Below, piece after piece: positions 10,325-20,924 of a stretch of 64,000 nt of DNA. Position 1 is the stretch's first letter. Every line of letters begins with the position of its first letter. The stretch lies in the NCBI GenBank assembly GCA_911728455.2, contig OU452225.1:5036325-5100324 (forward strand), given 5' to 3'. The notes beneath the pieces were generated by a model. It saw only the letters and a list, made by a program, of their open reading frames with translations, was not told the DNA's origin and searched no databases. The stretch is from Marthasterias glacialis (taxonomy: Eukaryota; Echinodermata; Asteroidea; Forcipulatida; Asteriidae). The position numbers and the translations under genes are program-made.

Positions 10325-10578
10325 GGTAGATTTCACAAAACTAGTCCTAACTTGGGACTAGTCCTAATTTATGACAAGTCATATAAGTTAGGACTAGTTA
10401 CTCGTCCTAACTCAAGATAAGACTAGTCCTCACGCTTTGTGATATCCACCCCAGGTGTGGATTTCACAAACCGCTAGGACTAGTCTTAAGAGGAGTAACT
10501 AGTCCTAACTTATATGACTAGTCATAAGTTAAGACTACATAGCCCTAAGGTAGGACTAGTTTTGTGAAGTCCACACCT
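10325..10578. mobile_element. two abutting hairpin MITEs (actagtcctaa family), head to head
   Basis: Each ~127-bp unit starts or ends with gatttcacaaaactagtcc-like sequence and tttgtgaa(a/g)tccacacc, and pairs with itself through repeated actagtcctaa motifs. The two units lie in inverted orientation and share the ccaggtgtgg junction near 10454. A third copy is at 36412-36545. Confidence 0.75.
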
Positions 10579-11189
10579 GATCTGTCATTTTGGGAGTCAA
10601 AAAGTGTGTAAAGATATGGTGCGGGGTCTAACTGCACGCATATAGCCAGAAAATGTGCAGTGCACAGCAAAACAAGGGAATCTGACTCCCAAAATGGTGT
10701 GGCGTGATTTGTTGTGTAAGGACGTCAGCTCCTCACAGCCTGAGAACATACAATTTTGTTGATAATGTAAACTTCAGTAATTGCAATTTACTCTATAATT
10801 TTTAAGAAATATAACTGTATTATAAAAACTAATCTAGAATTATGATAGATTTTCTCTCGAAAAGTTAAAAACCAACGTTTTCCAATCCCGCAGACCAAGT
10901 CTAGGATGCATTAATTAGCTTCCCCAACATTACCCAAGTCACATGAGGGAGCCCAGAGAAGGGCCAAGTGACGGACCATACGCCTTCTCATGTGACTCGT
11001 GTCGGACAGTGGAAATATCAAAGGTCAATGTTCACCGGTTATTTCGTGTTCACCAAAAAATCTCATCAATACATTGTTTTCATAATTAGATACCCAGCAT
11101 TTTTGTTTTGAAATTGAGTGACTGCGACTACTGGCCATTCTTAAAGTACAATTTTTAAAAGCTTGCACCCCCGAACGAAGATATTGACA

Positions 11190-11305
11190 AAATAGGGAGA
11201 CCGCCAACATTAGGGCTGGATAGCTCAGTTGGTAGAGCGTCGGTACGTTAAGCCGGTGGTCACAGGTTCGAATCCCGCTCCAGTCAATTTTTCTTTGTTC
11301 ACCCC
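11190..11305 (+). mobile_element. tRNA-derived SINE (Lys/Asn-like head)
   Basis: Bases 11215-11286 fold like a tRNA: GGCTGGA/TCCAGTC acceptor, GCTC...GAGC D stem, A box tagctcagttggtagagc and B box ggttcgaatcc. T-stem mismatches argue against a working tRNA. The same 5' flank (agatattgacaaaatagg) and 3' tail (aatttttctttgttcaccc) recur around the inverted copy at 48100-48215, which makes this a SINE. The loop reads GTT if taken literally. Confidence 0.75.
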
Positions 11306-11717
11306 AAAATTGATTTTAAAATTATTTTACGATAACTGAACTATTTTAACATTGTTGCTTGTCGCAATCTTTCATGATGTCAGGAATCCGAGGTGTGGCT
11401 CCATTAACAAGCAGGGTATGGTGGGGCGACTCAGGTCAGCCACCAGCTGAGATACTTGAATGACACGGGGAGACCCAGGGCAGACTGTGGGGAAGCTTTT
11501 TGAATGCACCCATTGTGGTCCTGTTGGAACCCCAAGCTTTTATGCCTTCCTTAAAAATGACATGACAACTTCAAGCTCACATCAGCAGCTTTTGAGGCCA
11601 AAAAGAAAACCAAAAACAGGTTTTACCGTTGGTAGATTCTACTGATGTTTTCAATGGTCTTGGGTTTGGGTCCAGTCTTGATCATTTTGAGACACATTAG
11701 AAAAAACATTACACATA

Positions 11718-12318
11718 CCGTCAGTCGCACCACGTACCGCCGTATCTGTCAAAATTCACAAAATTTGTGAAATCGGACTTTTTTTTAACAAATTATTGAT
11801 ATACTCATTGCTGTTAACATTTTTCAGCAAGTTTCAGAACACGTTATTACACTAATAAGTAAGAACCAGATTTGCCATTTTACTTTTCATCAAAGTGTGG
11901 CATTGCAGTACACCACTTTATCCATTGAAATTCATAGCACTGGCCAGGTGCCAAATACACGCAGTTCAACTTCTGCTATTTCACTAAGTGACAAATTGGT
12001 TGACCTATGGTATCTCAATATGCATTGTTTTGTACACAGCGCTCTACGTGTACTTCTAGGTTTCCTTTTATTACAAAGGCATGTATGTGGTGAGGAATTA
12101 CTAACTCATCAAAACAGTTGCATAACTGAAAATATTACACTTTTAAAATTCTGTACGAATAAAGAAGTCAGCGTCATTTTGGTAATAACAAATAAAAAAT
12201 AGTAAGCAGTCTCCAAAACAGCCGTTTAAAAAATAGTTCCAACTTCAACCGTGATTTTTCTCCAACACTGAATTTTTGTTGTGGAGCACGATACGACCAT
12301 TCATGGTGCGACTGACGA
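11718..12318. mobile_element. 601-bp MITE with TA target duplication
   Basis: The ends are CCGTCAGTCGCACCA and the complement TGGTGCGACTGACGA, each next to TA. A TA duplication fits Tc1/mariner-like elements. The interior is AT-rich and has no transposase frame. It ends 27 bp from the PLGRKT stop codon, so it probably makes up most of that gene's 3' UTR. Confidence 0.7.
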
Positions 12319-12345
12319 TACCGGACCATAAAGTATTCACACTGT

Positions 12346-12479
12346 CTATTTGCTTTCTTGAGAAGTTGCTGCAGCTAGTCTAGCAGCCTCTCTGGCTGCA
12401 TCGATGCCTGCTATTGTCGGCATACCAAGAGGTAATGGTAGAAGGTCTCTCTCATTTTTCAAGATGTTCTCTGCATCCT
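12346..12479 (-). CDS. PLGRKT: PLGRKT coding exon 4 with stop
   Basis: Acceptor ccacag, then EDAENILKNERDLLPLPLGM and an alanine-rich end ...TSQESK with stop TAG at 12346-12348. The terminal lysine is the family's plasminogen-binding residue. Confidence 0.92.
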
Positions 12480-15400
12480 CTGTGGATATATTAGTGTTGG
12501 AGAGAAGAAGTAAAAAATTGCATCAATCGAAAGTCACCTTTCACTTAACTTTTTAAATGAGAAAAAAAACATTCAGAGTACAAGGGAACTTGTCAAAATT
12601 AGTCCAGGACAACCAGCGGGTAAAAACAGTCCGGGACAAGTTTGATCACCCACTGTTGATTGACCACTTTGCTAATGTGTTATTAGAGAGACCATGGGAG
12701 AACTTGGCAGCGCCTGGCTTACTCCAGAGATCAATGGGAGACTTTGGGACACTAGGTGGCAGCAGACTTGCCAATTAAATTTCCATTGTTTACAGCATTC
12801 TGAGCATGTGCACATTTCTGAGAACAAATTATTTACCTGGTAAGTCTGCTGCCCTCAAAGTGTCCCCAAAAGTCCCCCATTGTTTACAAACTGCAGAGAC
12901 TGAGATTCCTTTCTGTAAAATAGGAATACCCTGTTTCAGGGCGGCACACAGTATGCAGACAACTCACCGTGCACGCTTCATTTCACCCACACAAAGAGAA
13001 GAGAGATTCTCAATTTAGCCTATTTTCGCCCGTTATGTAGAGGTGCCCCCTTTTATTATGCAGGTGTAATCCCCGATTTCAGACCTTTGTCCTTTTGTTC
13101 AAAGAAGAGAATTACGAGACATCGAGAGGCTTTCACCAATTGTGTATTCATTGTATTTTGGTGCAATGGAGGCAAGTCAGAGTGAACTTGGGATCTAGCC
13201 TTGGATTTAGTGACAATCCTGGGCCGTAACTCACGTCTGAGGTTTTTCCATTCACGGTACGTGAAAATGACATTTTCTCGATAGAGAAATCTCACATCCT
13301 GGTGCTTCAAAGAGAAACTTTGTTCTCTTGGCTTTGTCAAGTCGAGGTTTCTTTGTGCCAGCGGTACTTTCCGAGAAAAAATTATTCCAGCAATTCCGAG
13401 AAAATAACCTTGTCAGGCTGGTTGGGTAAAAATGGAAGATTCCTGGTGTCAACTGGTACACTTACCTCGTATTCTCATAACTTTGGTCCCATGAGTATAA
13501 TCATACTGGTATCCGAGCACGAAAGACAGGGGAACCAGTGGAATAATCGCGGATGGATTCTTGCTTTTCAGGAATCTGTGTCAAAATACAAATTGTATCA
13601 CGTGTTGATTTTATTACTATTTAATCATGTATTACTAGTGTACTGGAATGAAAGCAACTTTTAAAATATCAGTCCTATGGTGGCCTTGAAGGGACATCTG
13701 ACATCGCAAATATCTGTGGAAGTTTTTGCCATGTTGCAAACATTTGCGATGTTGCACATAATATCGCAGTCTTTGCCAAATATTTGGGATGTTGCAAATC
13801 TCTTTGCAAATATTTGCGATGCCACAAATATCTTTGTAAATATTTGTGCGGCAAAAGTGTGGCGCCTATTCCCAGCCACATTGGCAGCCACATTGACCCA
13901 AATGACCACAGAGCACAGCCAGATCGATCCAAAGTGTTTGATTTTTTCCCGACGGAGGAAAACCGGAAGGCCCAGAGAAAAACCCTCATGGCACAGGAGA
14001 GAACCAACGCACAACTCTACTCACATATGGCCCTAGCCGGGAATCGAACCAGGGCCACAGTGGTGAGAGGCAAGCGCTTTATGCACCAACCACCCATCCC
14101 ACCTACACCCCAAGATTGATACACCATCCTTGTCAATAACACAGCATGATCAGAATGAATGAATGTTTACCCAGCTAAGCATCCTACAAGTGCTACTCCA
14201 TAGAAGGATGCAAACCAGTTGAACATTTCCCTGGCACCCGACAGCTGCATTGCCATCATCTTCTCCCTCATCTGGTTCTGCATTTGAAGCTGACGTTCCA
14301 TCTATACATAACGATTAGAAATAGAAAAATCTCATTAACAAATCACTCCTTCTGCACAGCGGCGTAGCAATGCAGGGAGCCGGGCACAATTTTCCAGTGC
14401 ATCCCCCTCCCTTCAGGTGCCCCCAAGAAAATATCCATGTAGTGCATGAACAAAACATGACCCCTGGGGCCCACCCACTAAAAAGCAATCTCACCCCCAA
14501 CTAAAACACAACCTGGCTTCGCCACTGCTCCTGCAATTAAACAATGCAGTCACGTAAAAAATAACAGGAAACCGGGGATATTTTTACAATGTTTTATTAT
14601 ACAACTTTGGGGGAAAACCCTTCACCCCCCCCAAAAAAACAAGTTAGCATGTGCACATTCTTAGCCATTTGTTGAAATGGATCACCTACAGTTGATCATT
14701 TTTGTACATCATGTACAATAATTGTTTTTTTGAAAGCTAACATGATCAACATTAATTTAGATTTGAGGAGTCTTACGTTTTGAGATTAATATCAACTTCA
14801 AAATATTTTGTTGGACAGGAACAGAAAATTTGATGTTGCCATTCCTTATTGGCAAAACAGACTCTGCCTGTTGCAATCTGACAGTGAGCCCTTGTTTTCT
14901 CAGCAAGAGATTTACATTTCTATGCTGGTACTTGTCTAAAGACTACTCTGCAACGTAACAAGGATATGCCAGGGAGCACTGCGGCAAACCCCTTCTCTTA
15001 ACGAAAAGTGTACAAGGTTCTTTTCACGTGCATAACAACACACGGGGCAAACCAAAGGACGAAGCAATAATGGTTAAGTGTCTTGCTTGAGGACACAAGT
15101 GTCAAGACCAGGACTCGAACCCACATTCTTGCTGATCAGAAACACCAGAACTTGAAGTTATGAGTAACATGATAACACCCAAAGTAGAGACAGACACATA
15201 GTGTTTTGTTATACCACGGTAATAGACTGTGATTTTTTTGATTTGTTGAGAACCAATCACGTGATGTGCTACAAGCACATGATGCGTGCGCTCAGAAGGG
15301 GAACATGAGTGATGTACACGGCATTCATTACCTTGATTGTGCCCACCGTTGGTCAATTCCAGTGCCTTGTACATTATTAGAAATAGCACCGGTATGGAGT

Positions 15401-15739
15401 TGTATGTAATTTCCTGTTTGAATTTGTTCAAATAAACAACAAAGTGCAATGTTCAACAATAAATTAACAAAGGACTATAATTTATTTGACTTTATACTGT
15501 TTTTTTCCAATCCTACAATCTATTACCATGGTGTATAACAAAGCAATTGTTGCACGCTGTGTGATGGGGGTCCATGGGTTTTGTAGACCCTCTGGGGCAC
15601 AAAACACCGTGGACCCCCCATCACAGCATGCAACAACTGTGTCGGCCTAACGACCTACCACTGTAACTTGACTCTCCATCATGAATGTCTTATTCTTTTG
15701 AAAACTCTCGTCCATCGCTTTAGCCATCATTGACCCCAT
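12346..15739 (-). CDS. PLGRKT: Plasminogen receptor with C-terminal lysine homologue, complete four-exon gene
   Basis: The exons are 15659-15739, 14171-14301, 13466-13575 and 12346-12479. They join in phases 0, 2 and 1 with GT-AG borders and sum to 456 nt, or 151 aa plus stop (human 147 aa). The product starts MGSMMAKAMDESFQKNKTFM and continues ERQLQMQNQMREKMMAMQ, REMFNWFASFYG, IIPLVPLSFVLGYQYDY and EDAENILKNERDLLPLP. These align along the length of human PLGRKT (ESMKNQKEFM, ERQLIMQSEMRERQMAMQ, VPIVPLSFILTYQYD). Two membrane segments are visible (FASFYGVALVGCLAG and IIPLVPLSFVLGYQ). The vertebrate protein sits in the plasma membrane and binds plasminogen through a C-terminal lysine. Here too the last residue is Lys (SQESK-stop). 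Start choice: this Met matches the human start. Confidence 0.93.
12740..12885. repeat. hairpin repeat (gggacactagagggcagcagactt type)
   Basis: gggacactaggtggcagcag at 12748 pairs with ctgctgccctcaaagtgtcc at 12847. A further copy of one arm is at about 34590-34620. It lies in PLGRKT intron 3. Confidence 0.55.
12950..13440. repeat. dispersed ~450-bp repeat, copy 1
   Basis: It is colinear with 56638-57095: shared cttc(g/a)tttcacccacacaa, agacctttgtc(c/t)ttttg, and ggtttctttgtgccagc(a/g)gtact. It is non-coding and its class is unknown. Confidence 0.65.
13466..13575 (-). CDS. PLGRKT: PLGRKT coding exon 3
   Basis: Acceptor ccacag-like cacag, then FLKSKNPSAIIPLVPLSFVL (second membrane segment), GYQYDYTHGTKVMRIR, donor gtaag. 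It ends in phase 1. Confidence 0.92.
13700..13860. repeat. degenerate short tandem and inverted array
   Basis: Repeated forms of gcaaatatttgcgatgttgc and its complement give chance frames on both strands. Confidence 0.5.
13880..14105 (-). mobile_element. tRNA-derived SINE (Glu-like head)
   Basis: On the minus strand: ggttggtgcataaagcgctt, cctctcaccactgtggcc, B box ggttcgattccc, then a body with the widespread ttctctgggccttccggttt tail motif. It lies in PLGRKT intron 2. Confidence 0.7.
14171..14301 (-). CDS. PLGRKT: PLGRKT coding exon 2
   Basis: Acceptor tatag, then MERQLQMQNQMREKMMAMQ through the first membrane segment to GCLAG. Donor gtaaac, phase 2. Confidence 0.92.
14357..14527. mobile_element. 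hAT-type MITE
   Basis: The ends are CAGCGGCGTAGCAA... and CTGGCTTCGCCACTG. It is flanked by an 8-bp duplication, cttctgca / ctcctgca (7 of 8). It sits just upstream of exon 2 in PLGRKT intron 1. Confidence 0.8.
14965..15160 (-). mobile_element. tRNA-Leu-derived SINE, 5' head partly lost
   Basis: On the minus strand: tctggtgtttctgatcagca, B box gggttcgagtcc, gacacttgtgtcctcaagca and agagaaggggtttgcc. Same family as the copy at 26287. Confidence 0.75.
15544..15640. repeat. 97-bp hairpin MITE
   Basis: caattgttgcacgctgtg pairs with cacagcatgcaacaactg, and gatgggggtccatgg with its complement. It lies 19 bp inside PLGRKT intron 1. Confidence 0.75.
15659..15739 (-). CDS. PLGRKT: PLGRKT coding exon 1
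   Basis: 27 codons from ATG 15737-15739 to ...SQVTV, then donor gtaggt. It ends in phase 0. The N-terminal MGSxxxKxMDES matches the vertebrate MGFIFSKSMNES. Confidence 0.9.
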
Positions 15740-15842
15740 CTTGATGAGCTTGGTGTTGGACTTTCAAAACCTTTGAAACAAAAACACAAACACAAACACT
15801 ATGTTTATTTGATCTTTTGTAGAAAAATATATAGTATATACA

Positions 15843-16190
15843 CATATTGAGTGGCTCAGAGTGGAATGGGAGGAATATTGTCACGAGGTCAAATTTTGAT
15901 TGTTCCTTTTTAAGAGGCGAAGAAATGGACACGAGCGTAGGAATATCTGAACTGTGGTCGCCATTTTTGTGTGTTTGGTTGACAACAATGCAAAAAATTG
16001 ATAATAAATATCTATTGGATCACAACCTTTTGCACAGGTGCTCATTTGTTTTAGCAGCGGTGCTCTACTGCGCAAAAACATTTTTGATCGCCGATGCGAA
16101 TTGGAGTAATAGCGAATGAAATGTGATGTCATTGTAAGTTCCACCAATCAAATGACAAGGATCTGTATGTGAGTTATATAAATAGATTAT
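15843..16190. repeat. dispersed repeat shared with 57355-57860
   Basis: Shared blocks: attgagtggctcagagtg, acaaccttttgcacaggtgc and caaatgacaaggatct. Block order and orientation differ between the copies. It lies just upstream of PLGRKT exon 1 and may include its promoter region. Confidence 0.55.
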
Positions 16191-16299
16191 ATAAATCTAA
16201 GACCATCTCAAGAAAACAGAGAGATTACCTTATTAATTAGCATCACCCTAGACACAGTAAATGGGGGCGGTGGTAATCCTTTTTAATTTTGACTTGGAT

Positions 16300-16508
16300 G
16301 ACCGTCCCAGTCAAAATCTTTTAAAAAGGAGTACAGCGCCCCCAGGCCAGTTACTGGTACTAGCTAGACCCAGTAACTGGTCAGCTGGTGGGGCACTGTA
16401 CTCCTTTTTTGAGATTTTGACATTACCGGTCGTACTAAATCAAATGTCAAAATCTCAAAAAAGGAGTACAGTGCCCCACCAGCTGACCAGTTAGCGCAAG
16501 CGGGTCTA
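16300..16508. mobile_element. short foldback element (ends only) plus a fragment
   Basis: Bases 16365-16508 are a palindrome beginning TAGACCCAGTAACTGG and ending gggtcta. Its arms read gcactgtactccttttttga and gtcaaaatctcaaaaaagga. The 65 bp before it repeat one arm end. It is a miniature of the 17721-18745 family. Confidence 0.75.
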
Positions 16509-17068
16509 CCGTCTAGGGTCTACTGAGCAATTCCCCCTTGGTAAAAAAAAACCTGTCCCTGACCCATTTTTTCATTAAACAAAATACATAACTATGGCCC
16601 TCAGGAATTGAACAGTCAAAGGCCACAGAGGTACGTGAGAGGTGAGCACAACCACAACTGTCACTAACTATATAATTTAGTAATTAAACTTTAACACCAG
16701 ACTCTCATATAATCACATCCTTCAGCAAATGAGCAGTGCCAGATGACTAGTAGTAGTAGTAGAACTAGTAGTATCGAGATACTACTGTACTAGTACTAGT
16801 CACTACAGTCTTCTCCGGCCCTGGCAAAATATCTATGAAATATGATATAGCATTAATTAGCAATTAAGAAAACATATCTTAAATTGTCATTATTAAAAGA
16901 CATTCACGGGACGGAGGCTGTCCCGCCAATTTAATGGTGACAAATTTCTATCAATTTCCCAACCCAAAAGTCCACCAACCTTACTTCTACACTAGTAGTA
17001 CAAATCAGCAACTGTTTTAGCGACTGTTGACGGATTTCTTAATCTTGACTGACTGAATCAAACAGTAG
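16509..17068. other. no gene recognised
   Basis: It contains a small palindromic actagtagtagtag tract near 16747-16805 and otherwise nothing I can assign. Confidence 0.35.
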
Positions 17069-17389
17069 AAACACAAGATAGGACACTTGTGCTGTTTAGC
17101 ACAGTAGCAGATGTAACGCCTTTATACATACCAACCGCGTGATGGCGCCCTTCTCAAACTTTGAGTCAAAGTGTCAATTTTGCGAGGATTATTGACACAA
17201 TATATTGCCGAACACCAAATTTCTGATCTGCCTTCACCTTTTTTAGTTGGTGGGATCGTTTGACGTAAGTTTGTCCGTTTAGTAGGCCTTACTTATTGCG
17301 CAAATGATCTCTGGTTTTACCTATCAAACGACAGCTGGCGCCCCAATTTTGCGTTTCATGTTTCTGAATAGAGTGTCCTATCTTGGTTT
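17069..17389. mobile_element. possible MITE with aagataggacact ends
   Basis: acacaagataggacact at the left and agtgtcctatcttggt at the right form an inverted pair about 320 bp apart. No target duplication was seen. Confidence 0.5.
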
Positions 17390-17631
17390 TGTATCTTTGA
17401 AGCGTTAATGTACTTGGCGGTACTGAGTACGTGTTGTTTACACTAACACGGCGTAAGGAGTCGGGGTTTCAACATCCATTGCGATTATGATGTACACAAA
17501 TTTATAGTCGGGGTATAAACACAGCTGTTTCAGTGCTACTGTTGGTGTGTTAGTGTGCAAGGCGAGGCCCGTTTCAAAACCACGCCTATATTTATTTTGT
17601 GCAGAAAGATTATACCACCATTTGTTTTTTT

Positions 17632-17690
17632 GTTCCACAGGACTCGGTTAAGTTACATATGCTCAGTACGTGCTTAACAACATTAACGAC
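17632..17690 (+). mobile_element. SINE tail fragment
   Basis: cacaggactcggttaagtta and agtacgtgcttaacaac repeat the tail of the SINE at 18845-19010. Confidence 0.5.
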
Positions 17691-17720
17691 AGACATCAGT
17701 GTATGGCATGGCTAAAACAC

Positions 17721-18745
17721 TAGACCCAGTAACTGGGGCGCTGTACTCCTTTTTTGAGATTTTTGACATTATCTGTCGTACTAGCGCCCCAGTCCGTGGT
17801 ATATATGGAAAGTGCTCCGATTCGGAGTCCGAAGCGGTTTTTTTCTGAATCAGTTACAAAATTGTCAAAATTACAACAAGGACTCGACAGAATTGCTTGA
17901 AAATCGCCTACTGGCTTCTCCAAGTATCTACGGTGAAATAAAATGCAGTTAATTGTACTCACGATCATTTTTGGTCCTCCAAATCGATGATTTTTAGCCC
18001 ACTATCACGCATATATCAAATTTGCCGTTAGAATCGCCATTTTGAATGTGATACTCAACGACCGTTTCCTTATGTCTAAAACGCTGCGAGGATTGCGTGT
18101 TCGCTGAGGCCCTGACTTTCATATTGTTTTCCGCGCAGTCAACGCAGGATACCAGGCTGTGTGTAGCGCCAATGTTCGCTGATGCCCTGACATGCATATT
18201 GATTTGCGCAGTCAACGCAGGATACCAGGCTACACAGCTGGTATCCTGCATTGACTGCGCAAATCAATATGAATGTCAGGGCGTCAGTGAACATTGGCGC
18301 TACACACAGCCTGGTATCCTGCGTTGACTGCGCGGAAAACAATATGAAAGTCAGGGTCTCAGCGAACACGCAATCCTCGCAGCGTTTTAGACATAAGGAA
18401 ACGGTCGTTGAGTATCACATTCAAAATGGCGATTCTAACGGCAAATTTGATATATGCGTGATAGTGGGCTAAAAATCATCGATTTGGAGGACCAAAAATG
18501 ATCGTGAGTACAATTAACTGCATTTTATTTCACCGTAGATACTTAGAGAAGCCAGTAGGTGATTTTCAAGCAATTCTGTCGAGTCCTTGTTGCAATTTTG
18601 ACAATTTTGTAACTGATTCAGAAAAAAACCGCTTCGGACTCCGAATCGGAGCACTTTCCATATATACCACGGACTGGGGCGCTAGTACGACAGATAATGT
18701 CAAAAATCTCAAAAAAGGAGTACAGCGCCCCAGTTACTGGGTCTA
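17721..18745. mobile_element. 1025-bp near-perfect palindromic foldback transposon
   Basis: The whole unit is an inverted repeat centred on 18233 with only a 9-base spacer (18229-18237). The ends are TAGACCCAGTAACTGGGGCG and its complement. It is flanked by an exact 9-bp duplication, ctaaaacac (17712-17720 and 18746-18754). Arms of 508 bases are almost identical: an 82-codon chance frame reads the same protein on both. Each arm also holds two diverged tandem copies of an ~85-bp unit ending gcagtcaacgcaggatacca. A 9-bp duplication with long arms fits a non-autonomous Mutator-like (MULE) foldback. It encodes no transposase. Relatives: 16365, 19912, 21076 and 42373. Confidence 0.85.
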
Positions 18746-18844
18746 CTAAAACACAATATATTTTCCCCAATGCAAAATCGTTGTGGTAGGCCCTACGCCC
18801 GGCCTCCTACCCCGCTGCTAAAACAAAGGATTCAAGAACTGCCT

Positions 18845-19010
18845 GCAGCCGGGCAATCTCGGTGGTCTAGCTAAGACAACTGCTCTAGAATGGCAGAGGT
18901 CGTGGGTTCGAGTCCAACCTGAGTAATATGCCTGTGGGTTATTTTTCACAGGACTCGGGAAAGTAGGCCTCTGCTGAGTATGCAGTCTTAACATACATCG
19001 GTTAGGGTCA
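18845..19010 (+). mobile_element. tRNA-derived SINE, second family
   Basis: The A box-like ctcggtggtctagctaagac and B box gggttcgagtcc are followed by ttatttttcacaggactcgg. A tail fragment of the same family is at 17632. Confidence 0.55.
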
Positions 19011-19059
19011 AAACACAAATAATATTCTTTATCCTCAATGCAAATTTAACATCGCACGT

Positions 19060-19250
19060 GCCCCCCCCCAAAAAAAAAAAAAAAATTAATACAAAAATAA
19101 AAAATCAGTGCCCCCATAAAAATATGCGGATTAAGATTCATGTAATTCATAAAAAACATTGTACCTGCCCCCCCCCCCCCCCACTGAAAAGCAATGCCCC
19201 CATGTGCCCCCATGTGCCCCATGTGCCCCCAGCCCCCAGCCCCAGTGAAA
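19060..19250. repeat. low-complexity C/A tracts and (catgtgcccc)n
   Basis: Poly-C followed by poly-A, a second poly-C run, and three short catgtgcccc repeats. Confidence 0.8.
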
Positions 19251-19911
19251 GAAACCACAGAGCAATGGTCACGACAAAATAACTCCAGATGTTGACCAAT
19301 GTCACTGCAGTCATCAGTTTTATGCATAGAGCAAGGGTTTTATGGTACACGAGATACATAAATCACGTTTTAATAACCTTGATGTTTTTTTATCTCCTCG
19401 TAAAAAGTTAGTAGTCTCCTCGTGTCCACTTCATGAACAAAAATAATGTTATCATCACACCTAAGACTTTTTACACTTACAGAGGTTAACGTACTTCGGG
19501 GACTCGCGCTGAACACGCAAAATAAATCAAATTAAAATACAGTCACTGGTAGCCGGACGGCTACTGCTATAAATCATATACAAGTTTCCATTGGGAATTG
19601 AGAACCAGCGCCTTTTAATACTGCTGGTACATCCACGCATTATGTCGTGATGCTATTTTTAGGGGGCAAAAGTCCCTTGTTTTTCTACCTTTTTTGCAAG
19701 TTTAATGAGTGTTATGTTCTCGTCCATTATTTGGACTAAGCAACTGATGTAGTTGCATTAGCAGAATGCTCTTGGTGACAGCAATTTGTTTTAGTTTCGT
19801 GATGAAAATGTGCTCTTCTGCAAGCAGTCTGGCGGGTAGGTTCACATCAATCGCTTTTGTGGAAGTGTTGCACCAGTTTCGTGAGAAATAATTACAATTC
19901 AAGACCTTAGT
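19251..19911. other. no gene recognised
   Basis: I looked here for a 5' exon of the plus-strand receptor and found none that I can support. Confidence 0.35.
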
Positions 19912-20677
19912 TAGACCCAGTAACTAACTGGGGCGCTGTACTCCTTTTTTGAGATTTTGGCATTATCTGTCGTACTAGCGCCCCAGTAAGGAATATGTAG
20001 TAACTTAAACCACCCCTGTTAAAAAAAATGCCTTAGTTTTTAGACTCAACAAAATTGCTCAAAATTCGCCTACTGTACTGTCTTCTCCACTTACATTACA
20101 GAGTCCAAGTGTTTATGGTGAAATAAAATGCATTTAATTGTACTCACGATCATTTTCTTTCCTCCAAATCGATGATTTTTAGGGGCCTCTGACAACCCTG
20201 CCATTACAATCGCCATTTTTATTACTAATGTCACGACTGTTTCCTGACTTGAAAAAAGTCGCATTATCGCTGCGGGGGTTGCGTGTTCGCTGATGCCCGG
20301 ATTTGCGTAATGTTTTGCGCAGTCAATGCAGGATACCAGCTGTGTAGTGTCAATGACCCCACAATGGCCACATTGTACAGCTCGTGCTCGGCCAATCATG
20401 ACCAATGGAACTTTGTGGTGTTCGTTGACTGGTATCCTGCGTTGACTGCGCAAAATAATATACAAGTCCGGGCATCAGCGAACACGTGATCCCCGCAGCG
20501 TTAATACGACTTTTTCAAGTCAGGAAACAGTCGTAACATTAGTAATAAAAATGGCGATTGTAGCGGCAGGGTTGTCAGAGGCCCCTAAAAATCATCGATT
20601 TGGAGGAAAGAAAATGATCGTGAGTACAATTAAATGCATTTTATTTCACCATAAACACTTGGAGAAGACAGTAGGCG
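19912..20677. mobile_element. second foldback element, right end missing
   Basis: It starts tagacccagtaact and carries diverged versions of the same arms (cctccaaatcgatgattttt, cagtcaatgcaggatacc). A ~100-bp unrelated loop lies around 20340-20430. The right arm ends at gtaggcg, short of the terminal gggtcta, so the last ~150 bp are absent. Confidence 0.8.
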
Positions 20678-20924
20678 CAACGAACCCTGTCCTCTAAAAC
20701 CAGACATCAACTTTCGAATCGAGACTTACTTTTTTGGCAAATTTATCCCTCAATGATCGGTCGGTCGTTGCTGTCAGTCATGTCAGACTCTCAGGCAGAG
20801 TCTGGAGAAGATTTCCGCACGATCCCACGTGCGATAAATTTTAGGCTTTTGCTGGAATTTTATGTCAAATCTCGGTGATATAAGCCCATTTTAACGACAG
20901 CGGGCCATGATGGTTGCTGCTCAG

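Noticed and set aside
11215-11286. Possible functional tRNA gene
   Set aside because: The acceptor and D stem pair, but the T stem has mismatches, and the flanks recur with the copy at 48100, so it is a SINE head.
13661-14119. Several overlapping open frames of 110-120 codons on both strands
   Set aside because: They fall in a degenerate tandem array and a SINE within PLGRKT introns 2 and 3, with no conserved motif.
17720-18749. Twin 82-codon open frames on opposite strands with the same protein
   Set aside because: They are the same palindrome arm read twice; codons have no domain and the frame runs through the element's ends.
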